From the NCBI RefSeq assembly GCF_026914185.1, contig NC_070565.1, forward strand, positions 5,332,001-5,396,000: a DNA stretch of 64,000 nucleotides, read 5' to 3'. The position numbers and the translations under genes were made by a program. Below, piece after piece: positions 12,873 to 23,905 of the stretch (its first letter is position 1; the number at the start of each line of letters is the position of its first letter). This stretch comes from Puccinia triticina. Taxonomy: Eukaryota; Basidiomycota; Pucciniomycetes; Pucciniales; Pucciniaceae. The notes under the pieces are model-generated. The model saw only the letters and a program-made list of their open reading frames with translations, did not search any database and was not told where the DNA came from.

Positions 12873-14438
12873 ATGGCGACACCCAACGTGACGACTGTCG
12901 AGTGCGTACGCAGGCTTCTGACCACGCCGTCTCCGGGGACGCAGCCAGAAGACCCGAAGCCGGCGACGCTGACGGCGGTGCAAACGGAGATGCTAGACCG
13001 GCTGATCGGCCACTTTAGTGCGCCCGGCTTCCGCCCGCGGGAGAAGACGGTGGATGGCAAGGGCAAGGAGAAGCTCCAGGACGGCGGGCCGCTGACGGCC
13101 TGGGAAGCGTGCTCGCTGCTCAACCGCGAGGCCCTCTTGCGCTGTCTCCGGGCCGATAAATGGGAGCTGGCCAAGTGCCAGGCCCGGCTCGAAGAGACTA
13201 TCGTGTGGCGCAGAAGCCTTGGCGGCGACGGGATCGAGATCGAGGAGCAGGCCGCGACGCTGAAAACCGAGGTTTGTCGGCTGCGTCTTTGTGTAAAAAA
13301 GCCTTTGCTCCACACAGATGTCTGAGATATGTGTTCGATTTCTCTGACCTTCTCATCGCAGGCATCAAGCGGGAAGATGTTCACCCTCGGCTTCGATAAC
13401 ATCGGCCGACCCATCGTCCACATGCGTCCCCGTCACCAGAGCACAGGCACCTCGGGCCACCGGTTCCCACTGGCCTTCTGGCTCATCGACCGGGCAATCG
13501 ATCTCATGCCGCCTGGAGTCGAATCGTAAGCCCGATGAATCCACCTGTGTTTATCGACTACCACTGACTGATGATGGCTGCTTGACTCGTACTCAGCATC
13601 CTGCTCGTCATCGATCTCGCCGGTCCCCAAGAATCTCCCTCGGTTAAACAGCAGAAGGATTTCGTCAGAGTAAGCACTCGCATCCATCATCTGCCCCCGT
13701 TCTGGTGTCCTCCATGAAAATCTTGCTAACTTTCCTGCACTCTTATCAAGACACTGGGAGCCCATTACTGCGAACGCTTAGGACAAGCGCTAGTCGTCAA
13801 CATGCCCACCTTGTTTGTCTGGGTCCTCAAGGTACGCTATGAACTCCACATCAAGCCCACAAAAAAAAACAAGGGGTGGACTATCTGACGGTGTCGGGTT
13901 TCTTTGTAGCTTCTTAAGCCGGTGATCGATCCGGTGACGTTTGCCAAGGCGGTTGTCGACAAAGCCGATCCGCTGAAGTTCGCGCCAGCAGAACAGCTGG
14001 ACAGCCCAGCAGGAGGGACGAATGGCTACGATTTCGTGAGTCATTGTTCCATGGAGGGATATTGCAGGGGTGAAAGCGCCACCAGAAAGACTGATGACGA
14101 GCAACGCTGTGTGATTGGTACAGGACATCGAGAGTTACTGGGCAGCGTTGAGTGTGGAATGCACCCATCGTCGCCGGGCGCGGTTGGCCGAGTGGGAGAG
14201 GCTGGGCAAGAAGGTGGGCTCGAGCGAGCTGGATGTCCCTTCGATGGGCTACCGGGCCTCCTCGCCCGTCTCCGTCTCCTCGACTTCCACCGCTGGCAGC
14301 TTCAGCATGGCTCCCAGCACCGTCGGCACCTCCGCTCCCACCGAGCCCTCCACTTGTCCGCCCGACTCTTCTACTTGTACCCTCCCTGACATCTCTCTTG
14401 GCCCTGCCCCTCAACCCCTCGTTGCTGTCTCTCAGTGA
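12873..14438 (+). CDS. CRAL-TRIO protein, PDR16/PDR17-like phosphatidylinositol transfer
   Basis: Second Sec14-superfamily protein, closer to the PDR16/17 (SFH) branch than the gene at 5.5 kb. Exons are 12873-13271, 13362-13525, 13597-13669, 13751-13831, 13910-14035 and 14124-14438. Introns are 71-90 bp, every junction is in phase, and the product is 385 aa. CRAL-TRIO-N is at about 85-115 (LLRCLRADKWELAKCQARLE...WRR). The lipid domain begins FTLGFDNIGRPIVHMRP and continues ILLVIDLAGPQESPSVKQQ, HYCERLGQALVVNMP, LLKPVIDPVTFAKAVVDKAD and ESYWAALSVECTHRRRA. The C terminus is Ser/Thr/Pro-rich (about 310-385). The ATG follows AAGA and no earlier in-frame ATG fits. Third positions are far more GC-rich than in the Sec14-like gene at 5.5 kb. 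Confidence 0.88.
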
Positions 14439-15087
14439 ACCTTTCTCTAGAGACTTGCACCTACGTCAATCTCACATTTGCTTCACCCCTAATCAAACCG
14501 ACCCTTATCTCATCTCCCTGGCCAACATACTTTTGCGCGCATTGCTTGTTAGATTTTCTTTTTTGTAGCTTTTCTGGACGGCCCTTCCCAACTTCTATAT
14601 GCACATCTTTCATATCATTTCATGTTCGCACTTGATTGCCGCTTCTTTCGCGCCCAACGAGTTGATAAACTTGCTTTTTTTTGTTGTTGTTTCATAATTT
14701 ACGCTTCCCTTGGCTCTTTTCTTCTTTCCTTTTCCTTTTCTTTTCTTTTTTTTTCTGAAGAAGGACACGAGTGAACAACAAACAAATGTGCATGATGTAT
14801 TATTTCTGCTCATGTTAACCACAAAATCAAGCAACCAATACACCTAAGGCCAGTGGGTGCCTGCGGGACGACGCTCCCATTCCAGTGGTAGTTGGCGATC
14901 ATGTCTCGTACGTGATCGCATACTCGTGGGGGCTATGTCGCGCTGGCGCGTGTCGCGGGGAGCGACTGTGGTTATCATGAGATACTTTTTTCACTACGCG
15001 TAGCGTCATGTCATTCAGCTCGACAAACACGCTCAGATGAAACTTTGTCTGGAGGAGTTGTGTGAGAGAGAGGCGTGTAATGTGGAG
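14439..15087. other. 3' flank of CRAL-TRIO gene, pyrimidine-rich
   Basis: Contains a C/T-rich tract (14,690-14,755) with T9 runs, presumably 3' UTR. The last eight bases (15,088-15,095, AGGTTTGA) belong to the KDZ target duplication. No gene seen. Confidence 0.5.
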
Positions 15088-15095
15088 AGGTTTGA

Positions 15096-15352
15096 CACCT
15101 GTGGCCACCCCTACACCCCATAGTATGCGGTAACCCAAAACCCATATTATGTCCCTGCATACCGCCTTTCTGGCAGGTAAAATAAAAACCCTGGGAAACC
15201 CAGAATACCTAAAAAACCTGCGATTCGGACTCCGCCAAATTCCCCCAAGTCCCACCTCTGAGACGCGCCAGTCATCACCGGTCACACTACAGGTGACATT
15301 ACTGCTACATGACTGACCACTCGCTCACATCACATCACCCCGTCCGCATCAC
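15096..15352 (+). repeat. KDZ left terminal inverted repeat
   Basis: 257-bp arm matching 31,816-32,072 in reverse complement without a visible difference. It contains repeated CACATCAC words. Further inward, similarity continues imperfectly (ATCACCCAATC, then GGAGT) and also matches 31,620-31,700, so the subterminal zone is itself repetitive. Confidence 0.93.
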
Positions 15353-15585
15353 ACCGGCATCACCCAATCTGGAGTCATGTCACCCCGGCTCTGCCCTTAT
15401 CACATCACCCCCCAAACCACATCACCACCGCCGAGGCAAAATACCGCCATCCCCGCCGGGCTCAAAACATCTGGGTGCACAGGTACGTACATTCCGCTTC
15501 AGACAAGTACCTTTCCCCATCAACAGCAGCTCACCTACCGCCACTTTCTCCATCACCAGCAGCCGACCACTTCGTCTCTCCTGTC

Positions 15586-18500
15586 ATGCCGTCCACCCAA
15601 ATGCGCATCCGAAATGTGAACCGCACTCAGACTCACCGGAGGCAGGTTTACTCTGACAGGAATGCAGCCACCTTGTCGCGGTTACAGCGACAAGCTGAAG
15701 TTGGTCGCCAGCGTGAACAAGCAGCTCAGCCTCCTGACATTGGAAACATCTTGGATCGGACAGACGACAACTATCCATTCAATGCCCAGCAGGAATCAGC
15801 CAATTGGAACCAAGCTGAAGACAAATCTGAATGGGGCAATTTTTCCAAAGACGAACCGGATGAAATAGATTTGGCGATGGCTTCTTACAAAGAACAATAC
15901 CGTCAGAAAGCACAAGAATACAACTGGAACATACTACTTGGTCAGCTCCATGCCGAGTATATGAAGCTGAAGGTAATCACAAAGAACTGGTCTGGCCCCA
16001 ACTTGTATAACAATTTTGCTAGCTGCTCTCCGACCTGCTCAAAACTTTCTAGTCGATCAGTCAATCTGGTAGACATACGTGGTGAGCACATCATTTGATT
16101 TTTCTATTCCTACAAAGCACTCATCATTAAGAAATCAGGTCAGGAAAGGACGGTTATTGACTTTTGTGAATGTACCCTGGATGGCGTCCGGCTTCTTCAG
16201 CACGGTTACATTGCAGGATCACCCGTCAAACCCCAAACAGCGTTCTCGGTACCCCTCCTCATTTTCCATAATCACCTATGGAACAATTGCCATATCGGAG
16301 CTCTCCCATTTACACTTGCTCTAACAGCTTGGCTTGAACCTCGCTCTCAACGGCTGTGTGCTCGCAACGCAAAACATGTAGATTATTTTCATTCAAAGTA
16401 TTGTCATCCATATATTGTTCAGTGTGGCTGATGGTCTCGTGAGTTAATTTATGTGATTGATTATAGGCTAGGGAAATGCAAAAGCCCTTTACAGCGGCCG
16501 TTGATCTATTTTGTCTACTCAAAGAGCGTACCGGTGCAGCTGTTATTCGATCTCTCAAGCTGAGTAAAGCGCAAACACTAGCATGTACATCATGTCCTGC
16601 CTGCTTTGGGCCAAGGCCTCCCAACCCGGAAGATTACTCGGAAGCTACCCGAGATCGTTTGATTTTCTGCCTCGATGGCAATTTTCAGCACCGTCACCAA
16701 ACAAACGCAAGCCGCAACTATGAGGTCCTTCAAACACCTCAAATCTTTCTTCCGCAAAGTGAAGTTGACCAGGCTTCCAATTCCATCCGAGCCAAAGAGT
16801 CTGAAGGGATGACAGCCGAGCAGGTATAATGACTCTCACCTGTTTCAATTTCATCACGAGCTAACATCCTATCCAAATAGACCGATTGATGTGCAGAATC
16901 TCACAAGGCCGCCGACGATAAACGAAACGAATCAACATGGAAGGGATGCGACGACACTGGACTCATGGGCTGCTGTTGTCAACATGACAGAGCAATTCAT
17001 CTCGCTAACATCTATAGGTCGGGTGAGCAGAGACACTACCCAATGGCTCTGATTCAGTCTGTCCTCTCCGCGGTCAAACCAACTCGGAAAGTTGGGATAC
17101 TGTATGATATTGGATGTAGTATGGATAAGTATATTTGGCTGGTTTGTCCTTTCAACACCGTTTTGTTATCGAGATTGACTGCACACTTACCTTACTCCAT
17201 TGTCACTGCATTTCCTCGCTGATCAGAGGGGTCTTCTCCCAGAAGACAGCAACCGAATCAGCTTTGGTACATCTGTATTCCATGCATATGTCCACAACTG
17301 GCTCTGCCAGTTGGAATATCATCCACGCTTTAACAAAGGGTGGGGACTTTCCGATGGAGAGGGCATGGAGAGAATGTGGTCATATCTATCCCCTTTGGTC
17401 AGCCCCTTGAGATATGCCACTCGAAACCATCGTCTGAGCTCAATCTCCCATCGTCTTAAACATTACAACCAGCGTGCCATAAAGAAACTCAGTAGGTTTT
17501 TGTCCATCATGTTCCGCTGTATGAATCTGACCTGTGTATAATGTAGCTTTTTGGCTGCGAAGAAAATTTGCTCTTGCCGTTCGCCGCCGCCGAGAGACTC
17601 GAAGAAATCTAAGCCTTGTGCTTGGTAAGCAGAACCCCCACGACCCAGAGGGCCGTAAGTTCACTGTCCAATTCTTCAAGCAACAGTGGGCTGCCCAGCG
17701 TAGCTTCCAAGGAGACCATAATGAGGAAGAGCTAACGCGCCGAGCAAAACTGGTATCGTTGTACAAGCAAGAAGAAACTTTGGAGCTTATGAGGTAAAGC
17801 TGATTTCCTATTGGTTTATTACACACTTCATGTAAAGTTCTAACAAGCAATTTATATCTTTAGGGCTCGTCTTCAAAGCCCAGAAATCTTCCTCGAAAGT
17901 CCAGATCATGTCCGTCAGCTCATGGACTCGATTGTCGAATGTTCAGAAACACTGAGAATAGAACGCGAAGAAATCGCTGGGAGTAGCGCAGTGGAGACTG
18001 GCGGTAAGCTAAATAGTTCAGTTCTTGGGTTGTACAACGGAATTAATGAATACTGTGACCTAAAGACCCCAAAGAGCAGAAACTCAGGCTCCTTCTGAGC
18101 GACAACCACTGATCAACTCGATGGGATCTCGAATCGGAACTCGTGGAAAAGAAAAAATTATCAAGGCAATGAAGGCCCGACAGCCAGCTGTGAAGAAAGT
18201 CATTGATGCGTTTAACCAACTCTACACAAAATACAAGGCTAAGTACCCCAATCAGCAATTATCCGATGCCGAAGATCACCCCCTTACGTACCAGGCGTTC
18301 TCTAAATGGCCCATGGATCACAGGTTCTGGAATGATGGTTTATACTACCATTCCAGTGCGCCTTGGTCTATAGACCCGGATGTTTGGACAGGCATTAACT
18401 GCGTTCTAATCCTTCAACGAACACGGGAAGAATTTGAACTGATCGCACAAGAATTGGCTCGAGCTAAGGGATGGGCGGTTGCCCACCATACCAAGATTAA

Positions 18501-18969
18501 AAGTACAATCGATTACATCAATACTCGTAAGTTCCTGCCACAGCCTTTCTCCAGGTTAAACTTTTGATGATTGAAAAACATTGGTCGTGATTTAACAGGT
18601 GTTGATCAGCTTCAAAACAATCAAAATCTTGATACTGATTACATCGACGACATCATGCTAGGCGATTTAACTCGCAAGGCCAAAATGAAGGTGATCTGCA
18701 GCGAGCTACAACTCCGACTCAAAGAACACGAGGAATTGATCTGCGATTGGTCAGACGATCTAGTTTGGCTATGGTCGCGCTGCCAACCTATAAATAACCA
18801 ACACTCAATTTCCGAATGGCACACTTTGATTCAACAAATTGAGCAACTTGAATCCCAGACCGTTCCAGCGCCTGATATTGATGAAATCCTTGAGGATGCA
18901 GTTCTAGATGTAAATGTTGATGATGGAGAAGATGTTGAAGACAACCTAATATCAGATGCTGAGTCGTAG
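15586..18969 (+). pseudogene. KDZ transposase, interrupted
   Basis: Transposase of the Kyakuja-Dileera-Zisupton superfamily. Traced exons: 15586-16081, 16139-16377, 16467-16823, 16881-17141, 17227-17491, 17547-17793, 17864-18003, about 18066-18526 and 18599-18969. Diagnostic blocks in order are SVNLVDIRGQERTVIDFCEC, VKPQTAFSVPLLIFHNHLWN, KPFTAAVDLF, CPACFGP, FCLDGNFQHRH, HKAADD, CDDTGLMGCCCQHD, ILYDIGC, FGTSVFHAYVH, WGLSDGEGMERMW, and HPLTYQAFSKWPMDHRFWND. TGA at 16887-16889 interrupts exon 4 just before CAESHKAAD. At about 18,090-18,110 the reading shifts from EQKLRLLLS to ERQPLINSMGSR, with a segment seemingly missing. The acidic C terminus and stop at 18,969 look original. Not expected to make active protein. 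Confidence 0.9.
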
Positions 18970-19934
18970 ATCCATCAAAAATTGCTTGCTGTTTGTCTTG
19001 TAGCGAATTTCAGCGTCAGCGCTCATTTCTAATTTGCAGTTGTTCTCTTGTATACATTTTTTGCTTGCAAGTTGTTCAATCAAAATATTTCCGTTGAGCT
19101 GAACATCAATTCCGGTGCCAGAGAATTTCTCACTTTGAAAAACTCTTTGGCCTTGAAAAACACCTTTGTCTTCAAATCTGAATTTGAAAAAATTCAGGTG
19201 TTAGCGCCCTCGCCGAACGGCCACAGCACTCTTTGACCTTGTCCTTTTGGGCGCATATGGACACGGTAAATATTGAAACATCCTGCTGGCCATTTCCATT
19301 TGTGCACAAACAGATGACAAAATAATGAAATATCTACGCAGGCACACAAATACATGGCAAATAAATGCTTGCAACACGCTCCTTTGCCAGGTCTGTTTGC
19401 ATGCAAACAGGCACAGTAAGCTTCAAAGGTACCACTTCTTTTCGGGCATGTAAAAGGTAATTCATGAAAACCTTGCTGTCAACAACAAGTGAATAAAATT
19501 CAATATTCATCCAGTTCATCCAGCAAAGATACTGTTACCATTATTTCAGAAAAATATTGGCCCAACAACCCTTGAATTGGGTATCTCACATGATATGACT
19601 CATCATTGATCCATATCTTATTTGAATCTGTAGGTTAAAAAATCATATTTAACTCAATGTGTAATCCAAGAGTACAGTTGATATAAATAGTTATTAAATT
19701 TCAATTGTATCACACCAAAATCTGACCAGTTTATTAATTTTAATTCTGCCACACTTATTCTCTTGACTACCAATTTCAAGAGCTGGGAACACCAGCTTGA
19801 TTATACTGAATAACTTTTTAGTCAATGTCAATCATGTTACTTAATCATTCATCCACACCTTATGTACATTGTAAAATAAGATGAATTAAATTTATCAGGT
19901 AATCCAATTTTCACACATGGTTATATAATTAATT
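18970..19934. other. KDZ internal spacer, AT-rich
   Basis: Non-coding sequence between the two KDZ genes. It carries scattered AT-rich words and no open frame with recognisable content. The fold-back element begins at its right edge. Confidence 0.5.
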
Positions 19935-20698
19935 TTACGGACTTACTTCGCGCACTGCGAAAAGCTCTTTGCGCACTGTGCAGTGCGCGAAGTTTGCAAA
20001 CACTTCGCGCACTGCGCGTGAAGGGCGCAACTTTTTCAAATTATTTTTTGACCAATCAATAGAAAAGCTTATTATTGTCCTCTGTGAATTTATTTGGAGT
20101 TTTTTGAAGCTTCCTTGTATGCTTAAAAATCCCACCAATAAAAAAAACAAGTACAGCCATTTGGGGACCTGGAATTCATATTCCCACCAGTCAAAAAATC
20201 CATATAATTTAGTGAATAATGATACATATGAATTCAAACTTTTTAGAATTTTTTGGCCACTTTGTGCAAGAATAAGGCTTTCAAAAATTAGGAAAGTTCA
20301 CCACTTACTGGCGCATTTTGGCATATCTTGAGAAACAGTTACTGGTTTTTGAAAGCCTTGTCCTTGTACAAAGTGGCCAAAAAGTTCTAAAACTTTTAAA
20401 TACATGTTTAATATGATTCAATAAATTAATTGGATTTTTTGGCCTGTGGGAATATGAATTCCAGGTCCCCAAATGGCTGTACTTGTTTTTTTTATTGGTG
20501 GGATTTTTAAGCATACAAGGAAGCTTCAAAAAACTCCAAATAAATTCACAGAGGACAATAATAAGCTTTTCTATTGATTGGTCAAAAAATAATTTGAAAA
20601 AGTTGCGCCCTTCACGTGCAGTGCGCGAAGTGTTTGCAAACTTCGCGCACTGCACAGTGCGCGAAGAGCTTTTTGCAGTGCGCAAAGTAAGTCCGTAA
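19935..20698. mobile_element. Fold-back (giant palindrome) element, about 0.76 kb
   Basis: The left part (19,935 to about 20,270) and right part (about 20,360-20,698) are inverted copies of about 340 bp. They begin TTACGGACTTACTTCGCGCA and end with the complement, ...AAGTAAGTCCGTAA, around a short unpaired centre near 20,310. Outer portions carry clustered TTCGCGCACTGC/GCAGTGCGCGAA words. The arms are almost identical in the outer 280 bp and diverge towards the centre. AATTTT lies on both sides and may be a target duplication, but the flanks are AT-rich so this is weak. Open frames here are antisense artefacts of the palindrome. It probably moves in trans, like other MITE or fold-back elements. 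Confidence 0.85.
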
Positions 20699-20700
20699 TT

Positions 20701-21517
20701 TTATTTAATTAAACCACTTCACTGTTTATTGATTGTTTGCAGAGTTTGTGAACCATCCTAAAATTGAAACTGCCTATATCATTTTGAGAAGTCACATTAA
20801 TTATGAATGATTATTGCTTAACTAATAAAATTGGTTTGAATTATTAAATTAGCAATTTATATTTGATTGCAGGCCTATTTAGGCTATTGTTCAGTTTTGA
20901 TTTTTTCAGATATATAGGAGAAAGCATTCATTGGTATCTGGTACCTTCAGCTGCTTTTCTATATTCAGTTACACCAGGAAATCCATCTTCATAGCCAATT
21001 TTGGCAAGCCTTCACCTGATAGCAAATTTTTACAAGCGTGAAAGTAGTACTTAACATAATAAAACTTTACTGTGTTACACCCAAATGGGTGAAGTTGCAG
21101 ACATAAACCTCGGATACCAGCACATCCAGCTGTGAACCTGTCCTCAGGTGCCAGCACCTGCCGTGCTCTCTCAGACTCTCCGCAGGTGCCCCCTGCTACA
21201 AAGGAATCTCATTGAACACTGATCAAACTTCCTCAATGCTGCCTGCTGCTGTCCTACCAATCAAACATGATGGAATGTCATGGAAAGCTGCGCACCGCTG
21301 TTATTCCATGAACCAAACCAGGGATGGAATCTCATGGAATGTTCTCGGAGGGTCAATAACCACAATTCAGCCAAAATGGTCCGTAAAAAAATCCACATGT
21401 CACTGCGGATAACTGCGGACCACACGTTCTCAACCACAGCCCAGCCAGTTCACGCCCTGCCACACCTCACCGATCCATGCCCACGTCCCTCCCATCTATG
21501 TAGGGTGTGATTTGTGC
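20701..21517. other. KDZ internal spacer upstream of HMG-like gene
   Basis: No gene seen. AT-rich up to 21,000, then a more balanced composition. A short imperfect duplication of GGAATGTCATGGAA and GGAATCTCATGGAA occurs at about 21,270-21,340. Confidence 0.45.
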
Positions 21518-21630
21518 CCACCCAACCGGTTATCTTCCCCCACCCGACCGGTTATCTTACCCCACATAACCGTTTCTCTTCCCTCACCCGACCAGTTCTC
21601 TTCCCTCACCCAACCGGTTCTCCTCCCCCT
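21518..21630 (+). repeat. Short tandem repeat, 22-23 bp unit, upstream of HMG-like gene
   Basis: Five degenerate copies of CACCCAACCGGTTATCTTCC follow one another; variants include GACCGGTT, TAACCGTT and GACCAGTT. The array lies 260-370 bp before the proposed ATG at 21,890, a plausible promoter position. Whether it binds anything is unknown. Confidence 0.65.
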
Positions 21631-23033
21631 CCCTACATATTCAAACTCCCAGTGATCTCAACCACCACCCGCAGCCAATCATTTCTCGGCAAGACAAACG
21701 GCTTTCCTCTTTACATTGCCCCCAACCAGTTCTCCCTCCCATTCCGACAACGTCAAGTCAACACTTGTCCGGTATCCTGGATTTTTCTATTCACCTCACG
21801 GCTTTCAGTAAGCCTATCGATTGGATTTTTTAGCCTCTTTGCATCGGTGAAACTGATGCCTTTGTGATGCTTTGTTATATCAGCACTCCATGCCTCAACC
21901 ACACGGAAACCACCAAACCGGTTATGGCAGCATACCTCTTTACTGTAAGCTGAAATTTCCAAACAACTAAATCACTCGTACTCGTACATTCTCCTGACTT
22001 GTATTGCTCAACATTAACAGTGGCCCAACACCACCATGCACCTCCCAGTGTCAACAAATCTGGATCCGAGATTTACCCCCTTGGAAGTTTCTCTCCGGGC
22101 ATAGGGCACCCCAACTCTTACGTCGGACCAAACCTCTTCGGAAATTCTGCTCAAGCCCCTACTTGCTCGCGCGGTATCGGCGCCTCCCCTCATGATTACC
22201 AATCCTTGCAGAATTCATCTGGCTTCCCAGTCGCAGCGCATGGTACTCCGGTCCAGCTTTCACACTCTCCTGCCTCTCAATCAAACTACTCCGGCCACAT
22301 TGGCCCGCAGGGGCACCATTCCCAAGTTCTGTTCCTGCAATCTCCTCTCGAGCGCGCTGCACCCCCTACTCAATTGTTGCAGTCCACACCGCAAGGTTCT
22401 CCTTTCGAATACACTTTTTCCTCTCCACTTCCTGGAAGGAATCCATCATTCCAGTTCTCCGCCCCTCCTGTCTCAAAACCGCCTCCGAAAAAGCGTGCGC
22501 CACGTCGCAAAGCGCCTTCTCGCTCTTTCGCCAAGGATGCGGTCCCACTTGCGCCAACCCCAGCAGCTCCTGCCGAAGCTAGTTCAGCAGAAACCCAGAC
22601 GCGCATTCCGTTGTCCGATGCTCCTCAATCCCAGGAAGCCAGCTCTGCGAATGGCCCCAATGTGGAAGACTCATTTGACGACTCTCCACCATCCAAAAGG
22701 CAACGTGCCCCCCCCCCCCCGAAGTTATGGAGAAGATTCAAACCGAACCCCTTGACCAACTCCGAGACCGCGCAACCAGATACGCTATGTATGTCCGCCT
22801 GACTCCTGATGACAAACTCGCCCTCAAAGAGGCATATCGCCAGTATCAGAGGTCTGTCCACCTCATTGTCATCGATAGGAGATTGCACCCGCAGCCCGCT
22901 CTTCAGTACCTTGGAAACAAAGTCCGTATCCGGGGACCAACCAATTTCAACAACTTCTGTGTTTACGACGAAGTTGCTAGCCCAATTTACCATGATAGTA
23001 AGTTGATTTTTGTGAAACTCCATAAAATATTAT

Positions 23034-23104
23034 GTGTCCTATGGGAGTTGAACCCATGTCTCTTATATCCATGTCAAGTGTACTAACCACTGTACTAAGG
23101 ACGC
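23034..23104 (-). ncRNA. tRNA-like sequence (tRNA-derived SINE head or tRNA pseudogene), copy 1
   Basis: The minus strand folds as a 71-nt cloverleaf: 7-bp acceptor (GCGTCCT with AGGACAC, one mismatch), D arm GTAC/GTAC with loop AGTGGTTA, a weak anticodon stem, 4-nt variable loop, and T arm ATGGG-TTCAACT-CCCAT. Pol III box A (TAGTACAGTGG) and box B (GGTTCAACTCC) are intact. The nominal anticodon is TGG, but position 33 is A rather than T and the top pair of the anticodon stem is lost, so it is not a working tRNA. Equivalent copies lie at 23,363-23,433 and 23,692-23,762. Confidence 0.72.
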
Positions 23105-23362
23105 TTGGATATGAATAGCTGCAGGTGGGTCAATGAACATCCACTGGTGTCACATGAAGATCCCTAATTGAGGGGAAGACCCGTAAATGACAGGTCATGA
23201 ATGAGTGACACCAGCAGGTATGATAAAGCTAAGAGTAGCAGAACCACAACCTGACAGCCCCCCGTGCTATGAAAGGGGTTTATCATACCAAGACTCCATA
23301 ATATCCTAGGTATCACGCGGTAGCGCTGGGCTCATAACCTGTGAAACTCCATAAAATATTAT

Positions 23363-23433
23363 GTGTCCTATGGGAGTTGAACCCATGTCTCTTATATCCA
23401 TGTCAAGTGAACTAACCACTGTACTAAGGACGC
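23363..23433 (-). ncRNA. tRNA-like sequence, copy 2
   Basis: Same module in the second 329-bp unit. The D-arm flank differs by one base from copy 1 (AAGTGAACT against AAGTGTACT on the plus strand), which breaks one D-stem pair. Confidence 0.7.
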
Positions 23434-23691
23434 TTGGATATGAATAGCTGCAGGTGGGTCAATGAACATCCACTGGTGTCACATGAAGATCCCTAATTGA
23501 GGGGAAGACCCGTAAATGACAGGTCATGAATGAGTGACACCAGCAGGTATGATAAAGCTAAGAGTAGCAGAACCACAACCTGACAGCCCCCCGTGCTATG
23601 AAAGGGGTTTATCATACCAAGACTCCATAATATCCTAGGTATCAAGCGGTAGCGCTGGGCTCATAACCTGTGAAACTCCATAAAATATTAT

Positions 23692-23762
23692 GTGTCCTAT
23701 GGGAGTTGAACCCATGTCTCTTATATCCATGTCAAGTGTACTAACCACTGTACTAAGGACAC
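23692..23762 (-). ncRNA. tRNA-like sequence, copy 3
   Basis: Same module in the third unit. Here the acceptor 5' strand reads GTGTCCT and pairs perfectly with AGGACAC, so this copy has the best acceptor stem. It ends 143 bp before the Copia insertion. Confidence 0.7.
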
Positions 23763-23905
23763 TTGGATATGAATAGCTGCAGGTGGGTCAATGAACATCC
23801 ACTGGTGTCACATGAAAATCCCTAATTGAGGGGAAGACCCGTAAATGACAGGTCATGAATGAGTGACACCAGCAGGTATGGTAAAGCTAAGAGTAGCAGA
23901 ACCAC

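Larger units (their letters stand above)
23012..23905. repeat. 329-bp tandem repeat, about 2.7 copies, with tRNA-like module
   Basis: Copies begin GTGAAACTCCATAAAATATT at 23,012, 23,341 and 23,670, exactly 329 bp apart. The third is cut by the Copia insertion at 23,905, resumes at 29,505 and stops matching about 14 bases later. Copies differ at a handful of sites. Each unit also has the inverted words GGTATGATAAA and TTTATCATACC around a C-rich centre, and GGTGTCAC paired with GTGACACC. Confidence 0.92.

Noticed and set aside
14899..15285. Open frame of 128 codons on the minus strand, repeated as a plus-strand frame at 31,883-32,080
   Set aside because: Both lie inside the two KDZ terminal inverted repeats; the protein-level match is simply the identical inverted repeat, with no coding motif.
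19935..20685. Two similar open frames of 100-126 codons in opposite arms
   Set aside because: They are the palindrome of the fold-back element read twice; no start context, motif or codon signal.
23034..23762. Functional tRNA genes (three copies)
   Set aside because: Anticodon loop has A at position 33 and a weak stem; the copies sit in a tandem repeat, so tRNA-derived repeat is the better call.
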